Below are positions 18,757-28,382 of a stretch of DNA of 64,000 nt, piece after piece. The stretch comes from Vibrio variabilis (GTDB taxonomy: Bacteria > Pseudomonadota > Gammaproteobacteria > Enterobacterales > Vibrionaceae): positions 1-64,000 of the forward strand of contig NZ_JYJK01000087.1 of NCBI RefSeq assembly GCF_003263785.1, written 5' to 3'. The notes below the pieces were generated by a model. That model was not told where the DNA came from, made no database searches, and was given only the letters and a program-made list of their open reading frames with translations. The position numbers and the translations under genes are program-made. Every line of letters begins with the position of its first letter. Within the stretch, counting starts at the first letter, position 1.

Positions 18757-21245
18757 GCTTTGGCATCTAGTGCTCGCACTGCGTATTTATGCCCGTCATT
18801 ATCTGCAAGCTCCATTGCAAGCCGCCTCTATATTGATTGGCATTGTGCTTGCGGTGATGCTGTTTGTAGCGGTGCAAGCGATAAACCTAAATGCAAAGCG
18901 CAGCTACGCTGATGCCGCAGAGCAACTGAGTCTACCCGCCTCGCAATTTATCATCCCACCTACTGGACAACAGTATTTCTCAAACGATCTCTATTTTCAG
19001 CTCAGGCAGGCTGGGTTGAGCCAATCACTGGCGGTACTCGAAGGACGCGTTCGCTCATCCGAAGGGCGGCGATACTCAGTGCAGGGCAGTGATGTGGTGG
19101 CGGCTGTCACCGCGACTATGAACCATGGGCTTGAACATGGGCGCGAAGATGGTAAACAGCCAGTTTTTCTGTTCGACCAGCAATTGCCATTGGTTGATAT
19201 GCTCCGTGGTGATCCCGTCGCTTTGGTGAGCGAACAACAGTTTGAGCAAATGGGGCGCCCGAGCGAGTTGATACTCGATGATACCAAGACACAAATTTAT
19301 GCCGTGCCTGATAAATGGCAATTGGGTAGTCGAATGCTGGTGGACATTAGCTTCGCTGAGCGTTTACTTAATCGCCCTGGGCAGCTTAGCTACATAGCAG
19401 TCTTTGAAAGTCAAAACCAGCAAGAAAGGAATTGGAACAGTATCGTCGCTGAGCAAGGCCAATGGATTGAAAACACTCAAAGCAGCGATCTCGATTCACT
19501 GACCGATAGCTTCCACCTAAACCTAACTGCGATGAGTATGCTGGCTTTTTGGTAGGGCTGTTTATTGCTACAATGGTGTGAAGTACAGTTTGCTAAAGCG
19601 CAGGCGATTGCTGGTTCAACTGCAGCAAGCGGGACTTCATTCCACAACGGTGTTTGCTGCTTTGTTGGTTGAGCTGGCCATCATGGTTCTGCTTGGATCC
19701 TTGCTTGGTTTTATATTCGGAATGCAGCTCAGTCATTGGCTGCATCCAACGGTAGCATTGACGTTGGAGCAGCTTTACGGCGCCACGCTACTACCTGGCT
19801 CTTGGCAATGGAGCTGGTTGTTTCAAGCCTCGCTATTACGTTGGCCGCTGCGCTTGGGGCATGCTGGCAACATTTTCGGGGTAGCGTTCAGCAACCTTTA
19901 TCCATCCACAGTGGCTATTACGCGCTTCCAGAACCACAAAAGACTACGCAGTTATTGGTTGTGGCCATTGGTTTAACGATGTTGGCGGTGGTTGGACTCT
20001 TGCTCAGTCATCATTTTCGGGTCACTATGCTTTGGCTTGGTGTGCTGGTGGTTGCGACGCCACTTTATCTGCCCAAAGGTCTATTGCTGCTGAGCGCTTG
20101 GGTTGAAAAACTGTTTACCAGTGGGTTGAAACACTATCTTGTCGCTGAGCTTAAAGAGTTGGTCGCACCGTTATCTCTCGCGATGATGGCATTGCTGCTG
20201 GCAATGACAGCGAACCTAGCGATGAACACTTTGGTAGTGAGTTTTGAGCATACATTGAAACAGTGGCTGGAGCAGCGCTTCATGCGGACATTTATATCAG
20301 CCCCGCACAAAGTGAGATGAGCAGCATTCAAAGTAGGTTGCAGGCTATGCCAGGAGTCAGCGCCATCTTCACTCAAAGCTATTTAGATACGACGGTTTCT
20401 AACCTTCCCACCAAGCTCGGCACCAAAGACACGTTAACCCTCGAACAAACCATGGTCGCCAAAGAAATGGTGCAAGATTTTTGGCCACGTTTTTATCAAA
20501 TGGAGTTAGCGGCTATCAGTGAGCCTATGGCGGTGAAACTTGGGCTAGCGCTTGGTGATGAGATAGAAGTGGGGGAGCTAAACACTGCGCTTGAAAAACC
20601 GCTAAAAGTCGGGGCAATTTTCTACGATTACGGCTCACCGACAGGAGAGCTGTTGATCGCTCCCGCACTTTGGCAGCGCGCTGAATTTTCACCTGTACCG
20701 ACGAGCTAGGTATTCAAGCAGAATTTGATAGCGATGATATGCGCAGGCGATTGATGGACGAGTTTGGGTTGAGCGACACCCAGCTCTACGATCAACAACA
20801 AATCAAAACCATAGCACTCGAGATTTTCTCGCAGACATTTGCGGTCACTAAAGCATTGAATGGTGTCACGTTAATGGTGGCCGTCATCGGGTTGTTTAGT
20901 GCCTGCTTCATGCTTATAGAAGCGCGAAAAGCGGCGATAGCTAGGTTGTATGCGCTTGGAGTACGCAGTCGAATATTGCTTGGCATGGTTGTGATGCAGA
21001 TGGTGGTTTTGGTCTGCTTTACTCTATGCCTTGCGCTGCCACTTGGTGCGTTGGTGGGCTATGTGTTAACCGACATGGTAACGCTGCGCGCGTTTGGTTG
21101 GAGCCTGCAATTTGTTTGGAGCTGGAGCGATATTGCGATGCTATCACTTGTGAGTATCGTAACGGCATCAGCAGCGACGGCATTGCCGTTGTGGCGTTTG
21201 GTGAAACGTCCAGCGATGTCGAGTCTTCAGAGCGAGGTGCTGTAA
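18743..21245 (+). CDS. FtsX-like ABC permease (AttF/AttG-like), multiply frameshifted
   Basis: Several consecutive open frames together encode one MacB/FtsX-type permease of about 835 residues. It has an N-terminal helix (about 25-47), a periplasmic domain, helices near the first FtsX repeat, and a second FtsX repeat ending in SLQSEVL. Breaks at about 19550, 19569, 19829, 20278 and 20697 are each fixed by one extra base: for example FLVGLFIAYNGVKYSLLKR across 19550-19590 and LFQALAITLAAALGACWQ across 19829. The corrected frame ends TAA at 21243-21245 and touches the lipoprotein ATG. Whether the gene is dead or only misread is open; the even spread of single deletions favours misreading. Confidence 0.8.
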
Positions 21246-22348
21246 TGAAAAATAGAGCCTCGTGTATTTTGGTGGCACTATTGCCACTCTTACTTCTATT
21301 GAGCGGTTGCGAGGAGCCAAAGCCTCGAGGGTTTGGTGCTTTACTAGGTCAAGATGAACAAGGCTTTACCAAGGTCACTGCCAATCGAAATATCGAGTTT
21401 CCTAGAGATCATCAAGCACATAAAGATTTTCGCTACGAGTGGTGGTATGTCACTGCAAATTTAGAAAACAGTGCAGGCGATACTTTTGGCGTTCAATGGA
21501 CACAGTTTCGAATCGCTTTAGCACCAGAAGGGCCGCAAACCATAGAACAACAAGAGGCAAATTGGAACAGTACACAGATATACATGGCGCACAGTGCAAT
21601 CACCACGCCAACGCTTCATCTTGCAGAGGAGAAATGGTCTCGCGCCCATCCAAAAATGGCAGGGGTGACTGAGCGGCCATTTTGTGTGTACTTGGATGAT
21701 TGGCAATGGAATAGTGAGTCCGACGGCATGTTCCCCGCCACACTTTCCGTTGCTGCAGATACATTTAGCTATAAGCTTTCACTATCTAGCGAGTCAGCCT
21801 TTCAGCTTCAGGGTGATAATGGATACAGCGTGAAAAGCGCCGATGGTAGCGTCGCTTCACACTATTACAGCCAGCCGTTTATTGACGTCACGGGCTCAAT
21901 TCAAGTGGAAGGGCAAACACATCAAGTGACAGGGCAAGCTTGGATAGATCGAGAGTGGAGTTCACGTTTTTTGCTCGGCTCTCAGCAAGGTTGGGACTGG
22001 TTTGCGTTAAGGCTCGACACAGACACTAGCCTGGTGGTGTTTCAGCTCAGAGATAACCAAACAGGGGAAGCGAACTATACCTATGGCCGATTGATGTATC
22101 GTGACCGAGAAGGAATCACCATTAGCGCAGATGAACTCTCTCTAAAGGTAAAAACATACACAGACCTCAATGGCCGCCCGCACCCGACAACGTGGCAACT
22201 CGACATACCAACGCACGAACTATTTTTGACGATAGATGCCATTAATCCCGACGCTAAAATGCCATTGACCGTACCTTACTGGGAAGGACCTGTGCAGATA
22301 ACAGGCTCTCATGAGGGGGTGGGATATATGGAACTCACGGGTTACTAA
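21245..22348 (+). CDS. AttH/CrtC-like lipoprotein of ABC exporter
   Basis: A 367-residue protein starting at MKNRASCI, chosen because its ATG overlaps the permease stop as TAATG; the longer frame runs back into the permease. The N-terminus is a lipoprotein signal with lipobox LLSGC. The body has the CrtC/AttH lipocalin-like motifs EWWYVTANL, SHYYSQPFIDVTGSI in part, and the conserved WIDREWSS. AttEFGH systems combine an ATPase, permeases and this lipoprotein. Carotenoid hydratase activity belongs to distant relatives and is not implied. The lipoprotein probably works with the exporter in handling a hydrophobic molecule at the envelope. Confidence 0.85.
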   Translation: MKNRASCILVALLPLLLLLSGCEEPKPRGFGALLGQDEQGFTKVTANRNIEFPRDHQAHKDFRYEWWYVTANLENSAGDTFGVQWTQFRIALAPEGPQTIEQQEANWNSTQIYMAHSAITTPTLHLAEEKWSRAHPKMAGVTERPFCVYLDDWQWNSESDGMFPATLSVAADTFSYKLSLSSESAFQLQGDNGYSVKSADGSVASHYYSQPFIDVTGSIQVEGQTHQVTGQAWIDREWSSRFLLGSQQGWDWFALRLDTDTSLVVFQLRDNQTGEANYTYGRLMYRDREGITISADELSLKVKTYTDLNGRPHPTTWQLDIPTHELFLTIDAINPDAKMPLTVPYWEGPVQITGSHEGVGYMELTGY

Positions 22349-22480
22349 GCCTTGTAATGTCGCCCGACACGCAAACTTTCATGTAATGCACGTAATTGGC
22401 GTGCTTCGACTTGGTTTGCAATCTCCAACATAGTACACCTCTCTGTAGATGACTTAGGTATTTAAAATTGGAGAGGGTTC

Positions 22481-22906
22481 ATGCAGTCGCTCGTCGCTTT
22501 ATCGATGTTTTCGATTCTATCGATCATCGCGTTGATTCACGTGTATTGGGCGTTTGGGGGTAAAAAGGGCGTTCAATTGGCGATCCCTAAATTGGAAGGG
22601 AGCAATGTGTTTACGCCGGGCGCCGGGGTGACATTTTTAGTGGCGATGTGTCTTTCGCTGTTTGCTGTACTGTCTTTAGGGTTTATACAGTTAGTGTTCA
22701 TCGAGCCTGAAATGCTGGAGTATGTTCAGTGGGCCGGTATTGTTGTCGGAGCTATTTTTATTTTAAGAGCGATAGGCGACTTTAACTTGGTTGGCTTTAC
22801 CAAAAAAAACAAACAGGGGGATTTTGCCGTGCTTGATAGTGTGCTCTACTCTCCACTGTGTTTATTACTTGGCTCTGGTTATTTCTATCTGGTCTGGGGT
22901 GGATAG
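22481..22906 (+). CDS. DUF3995 membrane protein
   Basis: A 141-residue protein with four hydrophobic helices. The pattern ALIHVYWAFGGKKG near the start and the GDFNLVGFTK segment before the last helix match DUF3995, a family of unknown function. A GGAGAGG ribosome site precedes the ATG. It is 132 bases beyond the AttH-like gene and convergent with glpK, so it may be a single-gene unit. Confidence 0.78.
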   Translation: MQSLVALSMFSILSIIALIHVYWAFGGKKGVQLAIPKLEGSNVFTPGAGVTFLVAMCLSLFAVLSLGFIQLVFIEPEMLEYVQWAGIVVGAIFILRAIGDFNLVGFTKKNKQGDFAVLDSVLYSPLCLLLGSGYFYLVWGG

Positions 22907-22925
22907 AGGCAATAATAAACAAACG

Positions 22926-22964
22926 AAAAGAGCGCACCGAGGTAGTTATACTTCGTATGCGCTC
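22926..22964 (-). terminator. Terminator of glpFK
   Basis: GAGCGCA pairs with TGCGCTC, with inner pairing CGA.GTA / TAC.TCG. On the minus strand the stem is followed by TTTTCGTTTG. It lies just past the glpK stop and may also serve the convergent DUF3995 gene. Confidence 0.7.
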
Positions 22965-22980
22965 CGATGACTAATCGTGA

Positions 22981-24498
22981 CTATTTTTCAGCTTGAGTAA
23001 ACTCAGACCAGCTCAATACACCTTGAACTGCGCGTTTCCAACCGCTATAACGAGTTTCACGTTTTTCCGCATCATCTGATGGAATGAAGGTGCGGTCGAT
23101 CTCTGCTTTACCGGATACTTCTTCCAGTCCCTCCCAGAATCCGACAGCAATACCAGCGAGGTAAGCGGCACCTAATGCTGTAACTTCAACCACTTTTGGT
23201 CTGTGAACTTCTGTGTTTAGTAGATCCGCTTGGAACTGCATCAAGAAGTTGTTGGCTACCGCGCCGCCGTCTACACGTAGCGAGGCGAGATCAATGCCCG
23301 AGTCAGCTTGCATCGCATCAATCACATCACGACTTTGATAGGCGATACTTTCTAATGTTGCGCGGATGATATGGTTGGCACCTGTCCCGCGAGTCATACC
23401 AATAATGGTACCGCGTGCGTAAGCATCCCAGTACGGTGCACCAAGGCCGGTAAAGGCAGGAACCACATACACGCCATTACTTGATTCGACTTTGTTCGCA
23501 AAGTACTCAGAGTCTTTTGCATCGTTCAATAGCTTCATTTCATCGCGTAGCCATTGGATAGATGCGCCGCCCATAAACACAGAGCCTTCAAGCGCATAAG
23601 CGAGATCGCCTTTCGGGCCGCATGCGATAGTGGTCAGCAAAGAGTTTTTAGAGGTAATCTTCTCTTTACCGGTATTCATCAGCATAAAGCATCCTGTGCC
23701 GTAGGTGTTTTTCGCTTGTCCCGGCTCTACACACATTTGACCGAATAGCGCCGCTTGCTGGTCGCCTGCAATACCCGCAATAGGGATACGTGTACCGCCT
23801 TTACCACCAATGTTGGTTTGGCCGTACACTTCTGAAGATGGTTTCACTTCTGGCATCATAGAACGTGGAATATCAAATTCTTTGAGGATACGTTCATCCC
23901 ATTCAAGCGTATTGATATTGAAAAGCATGGTGCGTGATGCGTTGGTGAAATCAGTCACGTGGACGCGGCCTTGAGTCATCTTCCAGACTAGCCATGTGTC
24001 TACAGTACCGAACATCAGTTTGCCTTCTTCAGCAAGGTCGCGAGCACCTTCGACGTTGTCGAGGATCCATTTCACTTTGGTACCCGAGAAGTATGGGTCG
24101 AGTACCAGACCGGTGTTCTCACGAACATACTCCTCAAGGCCGTCGCGCTGTTTAAGTTCTTGGCAGATTTCTGCTGTACGGCGACATTGCCAAACAATCG
24201 CGTTGTAGACTGGCGCACCCGTTTCTTTGTTCCAAACAATGGTCGTTTCACGTTGGTTGGTAATGCCAATGGCGGCCACTTCATCGGAAGTGATGCCTTT
24301 TTGGCCAAGTGCTTCAATCAGAGTGGAACTCTGCGTGGCATAGATCTCTAGCGGATCATGCTCAACCCACCCAGCTTCTGGATAGATTTGAGTAAATTCT
24401 CTTTGGGCGACACTGACAATATTAGCGTCATGGTCAAGAACGACCGTTCGTGAGCTGGTGGTGCCTTGATCAAGAGCGACGATGTATTTCTTAGTCAT
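22981..24498 (-). CDS. glpK: Glycerol kinase
   Basis: A 505-residue FGGY-family kinase that phosphorylates glycerol to glycerol-3-phosphate in the cytoplasm. The N-terminus [16 protein letters not shown] is the phosphate-binding motif. Further signatures are [11 protein letters not shown], the glycerol-contacting region near [10 protein letters not shown], and [15 protein letters not shown]. Length equals that of E. coli GlpK. An AAGGA site precedes the ATG. It lies 54 bases downstream of glpF on the same strand, so the two form the uptake-and-trapping operon, with GlpR-type sites upstream of glpF. Confidence 0.97.
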   Translation of the reverse strand: MTKKYIVALDQGTTSSRTVVLDHDANIVSVAQREFTQIYPEAGWVEHDPLEIYATQSSTLIEALGQKGITSDEVAAIGITNQRETTIVWNKETGAPVYNAIVWQCRRTAEICQELKQRDGLEEYVRENTGLVLDPYFSGTKVKWILDNVEGARDLAEEGKLMFGTVDTWLVWKMTQGRVHVTDFTNASRTMLFNINTLEWDERILKEFDIPRSMMPEVKPSSEVYGQTNIGGKGGTRIPIAGIAGDQQAALFGQMCVEPGQAKNTYGTGCFMLMNTGKEKITSKNSLLTTIACGPKGDLAYALEGSVFMGGASIQWLRDEMKLLNDAKDSEYFANKVESSNGVYVVPAFTGLGAPYWDAYARGTIIGMTRGTGANHIIRATLESIAYQSRDVIDAMQADSGIDLASLRVDGGAVANNFLMQFQADLLNTEVHRPKVVEVTALGAAYLAGIAVGFWEGLEEVSGKAEIDRTFIPSDDAEKRETRYSGWKRAVQGVLSWSEFTQAEK

Positions 24499-24552
24499 AA
24501 TAGTGTCCTTTTGATTTCGTTGTAATTATCTGTAGGGGATAGAGTTAACTTA

Positions 24553-25413
24553 TTAAACGTGTGCTTCCGTGTCGTTGACTTCAGCTTCTTCCTCGCACTG
24601 TGCAGGGCTAGTGCAACCGCCAGCAGCAGGAAGGTAAGCGCCAATCACTTTTGGATATAGCCAGCCACCAAATAGGCCGCCTGCGATAGTGGCAAAAATA
24701 GGAACAATGAAATATGGGATATCTTTCGCTCCCGTCAGTGCATAATCCCAACCAGCAAAGTAGGCAAATAGCTTAGGACCAAAGTCACGTGCAGGATTCA
24801 TTGCAAAACCGGTCAACGCGCCAAGTGAGCCACCAATAGTGGCAACAAGCAAACCAATCAACAGTGGTACCATCGCACCGCGAGATTCGCCGCCGTTATT
24901 GCTATCACCAAACGCTAAAATGCCGAACATGAGAACGGCTGTGATGGTAAATTCCACCGCTGCTGCGCCCAAGAAAGATAGAGAAGCGTGAGGGTAGGTT
25001 GAGAAAATACCTGCTGTTGCAAGTGCTTCAGGTGTATCTCTAGCCAAGCCATTGGCAAGCTCCCAGTCAACAAACAAGTTGCTGAACAATCCATATACCA
25101 ACGCCGCCGCACAGAATGCGCCTGCAACTTGCGATGCGATATAAGGCAGTACCTTATGCTTTTCAAACCCGTGGAATGCGGCAAGAGCAATGGTTACCGC
25201 TGGGTTGATGTGAGCACCAGAAACACCTGCGGTGCAGTACACAGCAAGCGCCACGGCTAAGCCCCATACAATACTCACTTCCCATTGGCCGAATTCAGCA
25301 CCGGTTAACACTAACGCTGCAACGCAGCCCACACCCCAAAATATAAGCAAGCCAGTACCAATAAACTCTGCGATACACTGGCCGAGTAGCGCAGGATCTT
25401 TTTTTATACTCAT
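24553..25413 (-). CDS. glpF: Glycerol uptake facilitator (aquaglyceroporin)
   Basis: A 286-residue MIP channel with six helices and both pore motifs, GAHINPAVTIAL and GFAMNPARDFGPK. The Asp after the second NPA-R motif is typical of glycerol facilitators rather than water channels. The C-terminus is a short acidic tail with two Cys (GGCTSPAQCEEE). It provides facilitated glycerol diffusion; the kinase downstream traps the substrate. The divergent region upstream carries several GlpR-like half sites. Confidence 0.96.
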   Translation of the reverse strand: MSIKKDPALLGQCIAEFIGTGLLIFWGVGCVAALVLTGAEFGQWEVSIVWGLAVALAVYCTAGVSGAHINPAVTIALAAFHGFEKHKVLPYIASQVAGAFCAAALVYGLFSNLFVDWELANGLARDTPEALATAGIFSTYPHASLSFLGAAAVEFTITAVLMFGILAFGDSNNGGESRGAMVPLLIGLLVATIGGSLGALTGFAMNPARDFGPKLFAYFAGWDYALTGAKDIPYFIVPIFATIAGGLFGGWLYPKVIGAYLPAAGGCTSPAQCEEEAEVNDTEAHV

Positions 25414-25519
25414 AGTTCTTTCCTTGGTCTTGTTTCATATGCATATCAAATGTGCGCTGGGATTGTAGCTAATTAGACCAGTTAGAAATCCGGCTTAGAT
25501 CTCACATGTGCGTACGAAA

Positions 25520-25605
25520 GTTAAAAATGTTCGAATCATGTTCATAAATGTTATCCAAAGCACATTTTATGTTCGTTTTGGTTATTTTGCGCGAAATGGA
25601 GCAGT
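25520..25605. promoter_or_regulatory. GlpR-type operator region between glpF and glpR
   Basis: Repeated half sites of the known GlpR consensus are present: AATGTTCG at 25526-25533, ATGTTCAT close after it, and TATGTTCG at 25568-25575 followed by GCGCGAAAT. The region separates glpF (minus) from glpR (plus), so repression of both is likely. This is a motif reading, not a scored search. Confidence 0.65.
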
Positions 25606-25729
25606 GTTTCATTTGCTTTATCTGTAATCGAATACAGTAATGGGCAGATTTGCTGTAGTGACTATTTAAAACCTTACCAATACCAAGTAAACTCGAGGTT
25701 CACCATGGTTTTAACGCGAGGGAGTGTGG

Positions 25730-26491
25730 TTGAAAGCGATAAAAAGACATCAGGAAATCATTGAATTGGTGACCACGCATGGCTACGTCAGCACGGAAGA
25801 TTTGGTCGAAAAGTTTCATGTGAGCCCACAAACGATTCGTCGAGACTTAAACGAATTGGCGGATGCGAACAAAATCAAACGTAATCACGGTGGGGCAACC
25901 ATTGTGACCAGCTCAGAAAATTCGTCCTACCAAAGCCGTAAAGTCTCCAATCAAGCAGAGAAAGAGCGGATTGCTGCGCAGCTCGTCAAACACATACCGA
26001 ATGGTGCCACACTGTTTATCGATATTGGTACTACCCCAGAAGCCATTGCCAAAGCGCTATTGGTTGAACACAGTGACTTGCGTATCGTGACCAACAACAT
26101 CAACGTCGCATCGATGTTGATGCACAAAGAAAGCTTCCGTGTCATCTTGGCAGGTGGTGAAGTTCGTGGCCGAGATGGTGGTGTCACGGGAGAGTCCACC
26201 ATTGATTTCGTGGCTCAGTTCAGACTTGATTTTGGTATTTTGGGCATCAGTGGAATTGACTACGATGGTTCACTATTGGATTTCGATTACCATGAAGTGC
26301 GAGTAAAACGCGCGATCATTGAAAACAGCCGAAGCGTTTTGTTGGGAGTCGACCACAGTAAGTTTGGCCGCAATGCGATGGTCAAATTGGGTGGTATCGA
26401 AGAAGTTGACTTGGTCATCTCTGATATGAAACCACCAAAAGAGATCTGCAATGTTCTGAAAGATAATGAGATTAACGTTGAAATTGCTTAG
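25730..26491 (+). CDS. glpR: DeoR-family repressor of the glycerol regulon
   Basis: A repressor of about 253 residues. The N-terminal helix-turn-helix reads STEDLVEKFHVSPQTIRRDL, as in GlpR; the C-terminal DeoR sensor domain contains IDIGTTPEAIA and ILAGGEVRGRDGGVTG. It should release its operators when glycerol-3-phosphate binds. The TTG at 25730 is favoured as start because GAGGGAG lies five bases upstream and it gives an N-terminus like that of E. coli GlpR; GTG at 25724 is an alternative. It lies between glpFK (divergent) and glpABC (same strand), with its own terminator. Confidence 0.93.
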   Translation: MKAIKRHQEIIELVTTHGYVSTEDLVEKFHVSPQTIRRDLNELADANKIKRNHGGATIVTSSENSSYQSRKVSNQAEKERIAAQLVKHIPNGATLFIDIGTTPEAIAKALLVEHSDLRIVTNNINVASMLMHKESFRVILAGGEVRGRDGGVTGESTIDFVAQFRLDFGILGISGIDYDGSLLDFDYHEVRVKRAIIENSRSVLLGVDHSKFGRNAMVKLGGIEEVDLVISDMKPPKEICNVLKDNEINVEIA

Positions 26492-26519
26492 CGTCTGATA
26501 GCGACTCAGGACTTGAGAG

Positions 26520-26543
26520 ACCAGCTTTATGGCTGGTTTTTTT
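26520..26543 (+). terminator. Terminator after glpR
   Basis: ACCAGC and GGCTGGT form a short stem with loop TTTAT, followed by seven Ts. It isolates glpR from glpA. Confidence 0.85.
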
Positions 26544-26592
26544 GTATTTGCTTTCCTGTCATGGCTCATATCGAAACTAAATTGCGCGAAAT

Positions 26593-26610
26593 TATGCTCG
26601 AACGAACATT
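26593..26610. promoter_or_regulatory. GlpR-type operator upstream of glpA
   Basis: TATGCTCGAACGAACATT is an imperfect palindrome close to the GlpR consensus; the right arm is the complement of AATGTTCG. Further similar half sites (GCGCGAAAT, TGTGAGCGAAAT) flank it. Position about 75 bases before the glpA start fits promoter repression. Confidence 0.7.
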
Positions 26611-26684
26611 TGTGAGCGAAATCCCGAAACTTATTGAGTTTTAATGCCACACTATTTGTGCGTTAATTCAATGGGTGGGATGCA

Positions 26685-28382
26685 ATGAAAGCAATAGCTC
26701 GATATCAAACTGAGGTGATCATCATAGGAGGCGGTGCGACAGGATCTGGCATTATGCGGGACTGCGCATTGCGGGGCATTGATTGTATTTTACTAGAGCG
26801 AGATGACTTGGCGTCTGGTACGACAGGACGAAATCACGGCCTGCTGCATTCTGGTGCTCGTTACGCTGTCACTGATCCAGATTCTGCGATGGAGTGTATT
26901 GCCGAAAATCGCATCCTAAAGTCCATTGCCTCACACTGTATCGAAGATACTGGCGGATTGTTTATCACCCTTCCAGAAGATGGGATTTCATTCCAAGATG
27001 AGTTCGTTGCAGCCTGCGATGTCGCCGGAATCGAAACCGAGCGAATGACGACCAAAGAAGCGCTGCTGTTTGAGCCTAACGCCAATCCAGCAATGCTTGG
27101 CGCTATTAAAGTACCAGATGGAACCATTGATCCATTTAGGCTTTGTGCCTCAAACGTACTCGATGCCAAAGAGAGAGGCGCCAGACTATTCAGCCATTGT
27201 GTCGTGACCTCGCTCATTCGAGAAGGGGATCGAGTCATTGGTGTTAATGCTTTCAATACACGCACTAATTTACCTTTTGAGGTGTTTGGGCAAGAGGTCA
27301 TCAATGCTGCAGGTATTTGGGGACAGACGATATGTGAGTATGCGGATCTCAGCGTAAAAATGTTCCCTGCTAAGGGTTCTCTTCTGATTCTTGACTACCG
27401 CATTAATAACCGAGTCATCAATCGCTGCCGCAAACCAGCTGATGCCGATATTTTAGTGCCTGGCGACACCATTTCTCTCATTGGAACTACATCTGAACAC
27501 ATTGATTACGACCAAATAGACGATCTTCGCGTGAGTGCTGATGAAGTGGACATTCTTTTGGAAGAAGGTGCCAAGCTTGCGCCAATCATGAGCCAAAGCC
27601 GGGTGTTACGCGCTTACGCGGGCGTCAGACCCTTGGTTTCACTCAGTGAAGACACCAGCGGCCGTAATATCAGTCGTGGCATAGTTCTTGTAGATCACGC
27701 GGAGTTTGACGGCCTACATGGCTTTACCACGATTACCGGCGGCAAGCTAATGACCTACAGACTCATGGCGCAAATGGCGACCGACAGTGTCGCGAAAAAG
27801 CTTGGTAACACCAACCCTTGCATCACGCACACCACACCTTTGCCAGGCTCTTATAGTACCCCAACACCTGCTAAGAAAACCGCAAGTATCGCGAAGCCAG
27901 TTTATCACTCTGCGATTGATCGACATGGAGAACGGGCACTGGCGTTTTTATCTGATGACCAAGCCAGCCAGTCTGTGATTTGTGAGTGTGAGATGGTCAC
28001 AGCAGGTGAAATTGAATACGCGGTAAAAGCGTTGGATGTGCATAACCTCGTCGATTTACGTCGAAGAACGCGGGTGGGAATGGGGCCATGTCAGGGCGAA
28101 ATGTGCAGCTATCGAGCAGCCAGTCTATTGGCCGACTACGGTAACTTTTCGGGGTACGAAGTTGGAGAGATGCTGCATGACTTTCTTGAAGAGCGCTGGA
28201 AGGGTACCAAACCTGTGCTTTGGGGGGATGCTCTACGGGAGGCGGAATTTAGCTACTGGATATATCAAGGCCTATTTGGTGCCGGGGATTTTGATTTCAA
28301 GCAAGATGATGTAAATCACAGCGAAACTAAATTAGCGGCAGATAAGCAAGCGACAGAAAAGGAAGTGGAGGCTGAGCAATGA
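26685..28382 (+). CDS. glpA: Anaerobic glycerol-3-phosphate dehydrogenase subunit A
   Basis: A 565-residue FAD enzyme. The dinucleotide fold is IIIGGGATGSGI at the N-terminus, followed by GTTGRNHGLLHSGARY, typical of GlpA/GlpD. The C-terminal Fer2_BFD-like domain carries Cys in VICECEMVTAGE and GMGPCQGEMC. It oxidises glycerol-3-phosphate to dihydroxyacetone phosphate in the membrane-associated GlpABC complex, passing electrons to quinone during anaerobic respiration. It overlaps the following gene by four bases (ATGA). A GlpR-like operator lies upstream. Confidence 0.96.
   Translation: MKAIARYQTEVIIIGGGATGSGIMRDCALRGIDCILLERDDLASGTTGRNHGLLHSGARYAVTDPDSAMECIAENRILKSIASHCIEDTGGLFITLPEDGISFQDEFVAACDVAGIETERMTTKEALLFEPNANPAMLGAIKVPDGTIDPFRLCASNVLDAKERGARLFSHCVVTSLIREGDRVIGVNAFNTRTNLPFEVFGQEVINAAGIWGQTICEYADLSVKMFPAKGSLLILDYRINNRVINRCRKPADADILVPGDTISLIGTTSEHIDYDQIDDLRVSADEVDILLEEGAKLAPIMSQSRVLRAYAGVRPLVSLSEDTSGRNISRGIVLVDHAEFDGLHGFTTITGGKLMTYRLMAQMATDSVAKKLGNTNPCITHTTPLPGSYSTPTPAKKTASIAKPVYHSAIDRHGERALAFLSDDQASQSVICECEMVTAGEIEYAVKALDVHNLVDLRRRTRVGMGPCQGEMCSYRAASLLADYGNFSGYEVGEMLHDFLEERWKGTKPVLWGDALREAEFSYWIYQGLFGAGDFDFKQDDVNHSETKLAADKQATEKEVEAEQ

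Noticed and set aside
21026..21244. Long upstream extension of the AttH-like gene
   Set aside because: It overlaps the permease in another frame; the lipoprotein signal and TAATG coupling place the start at 21245.
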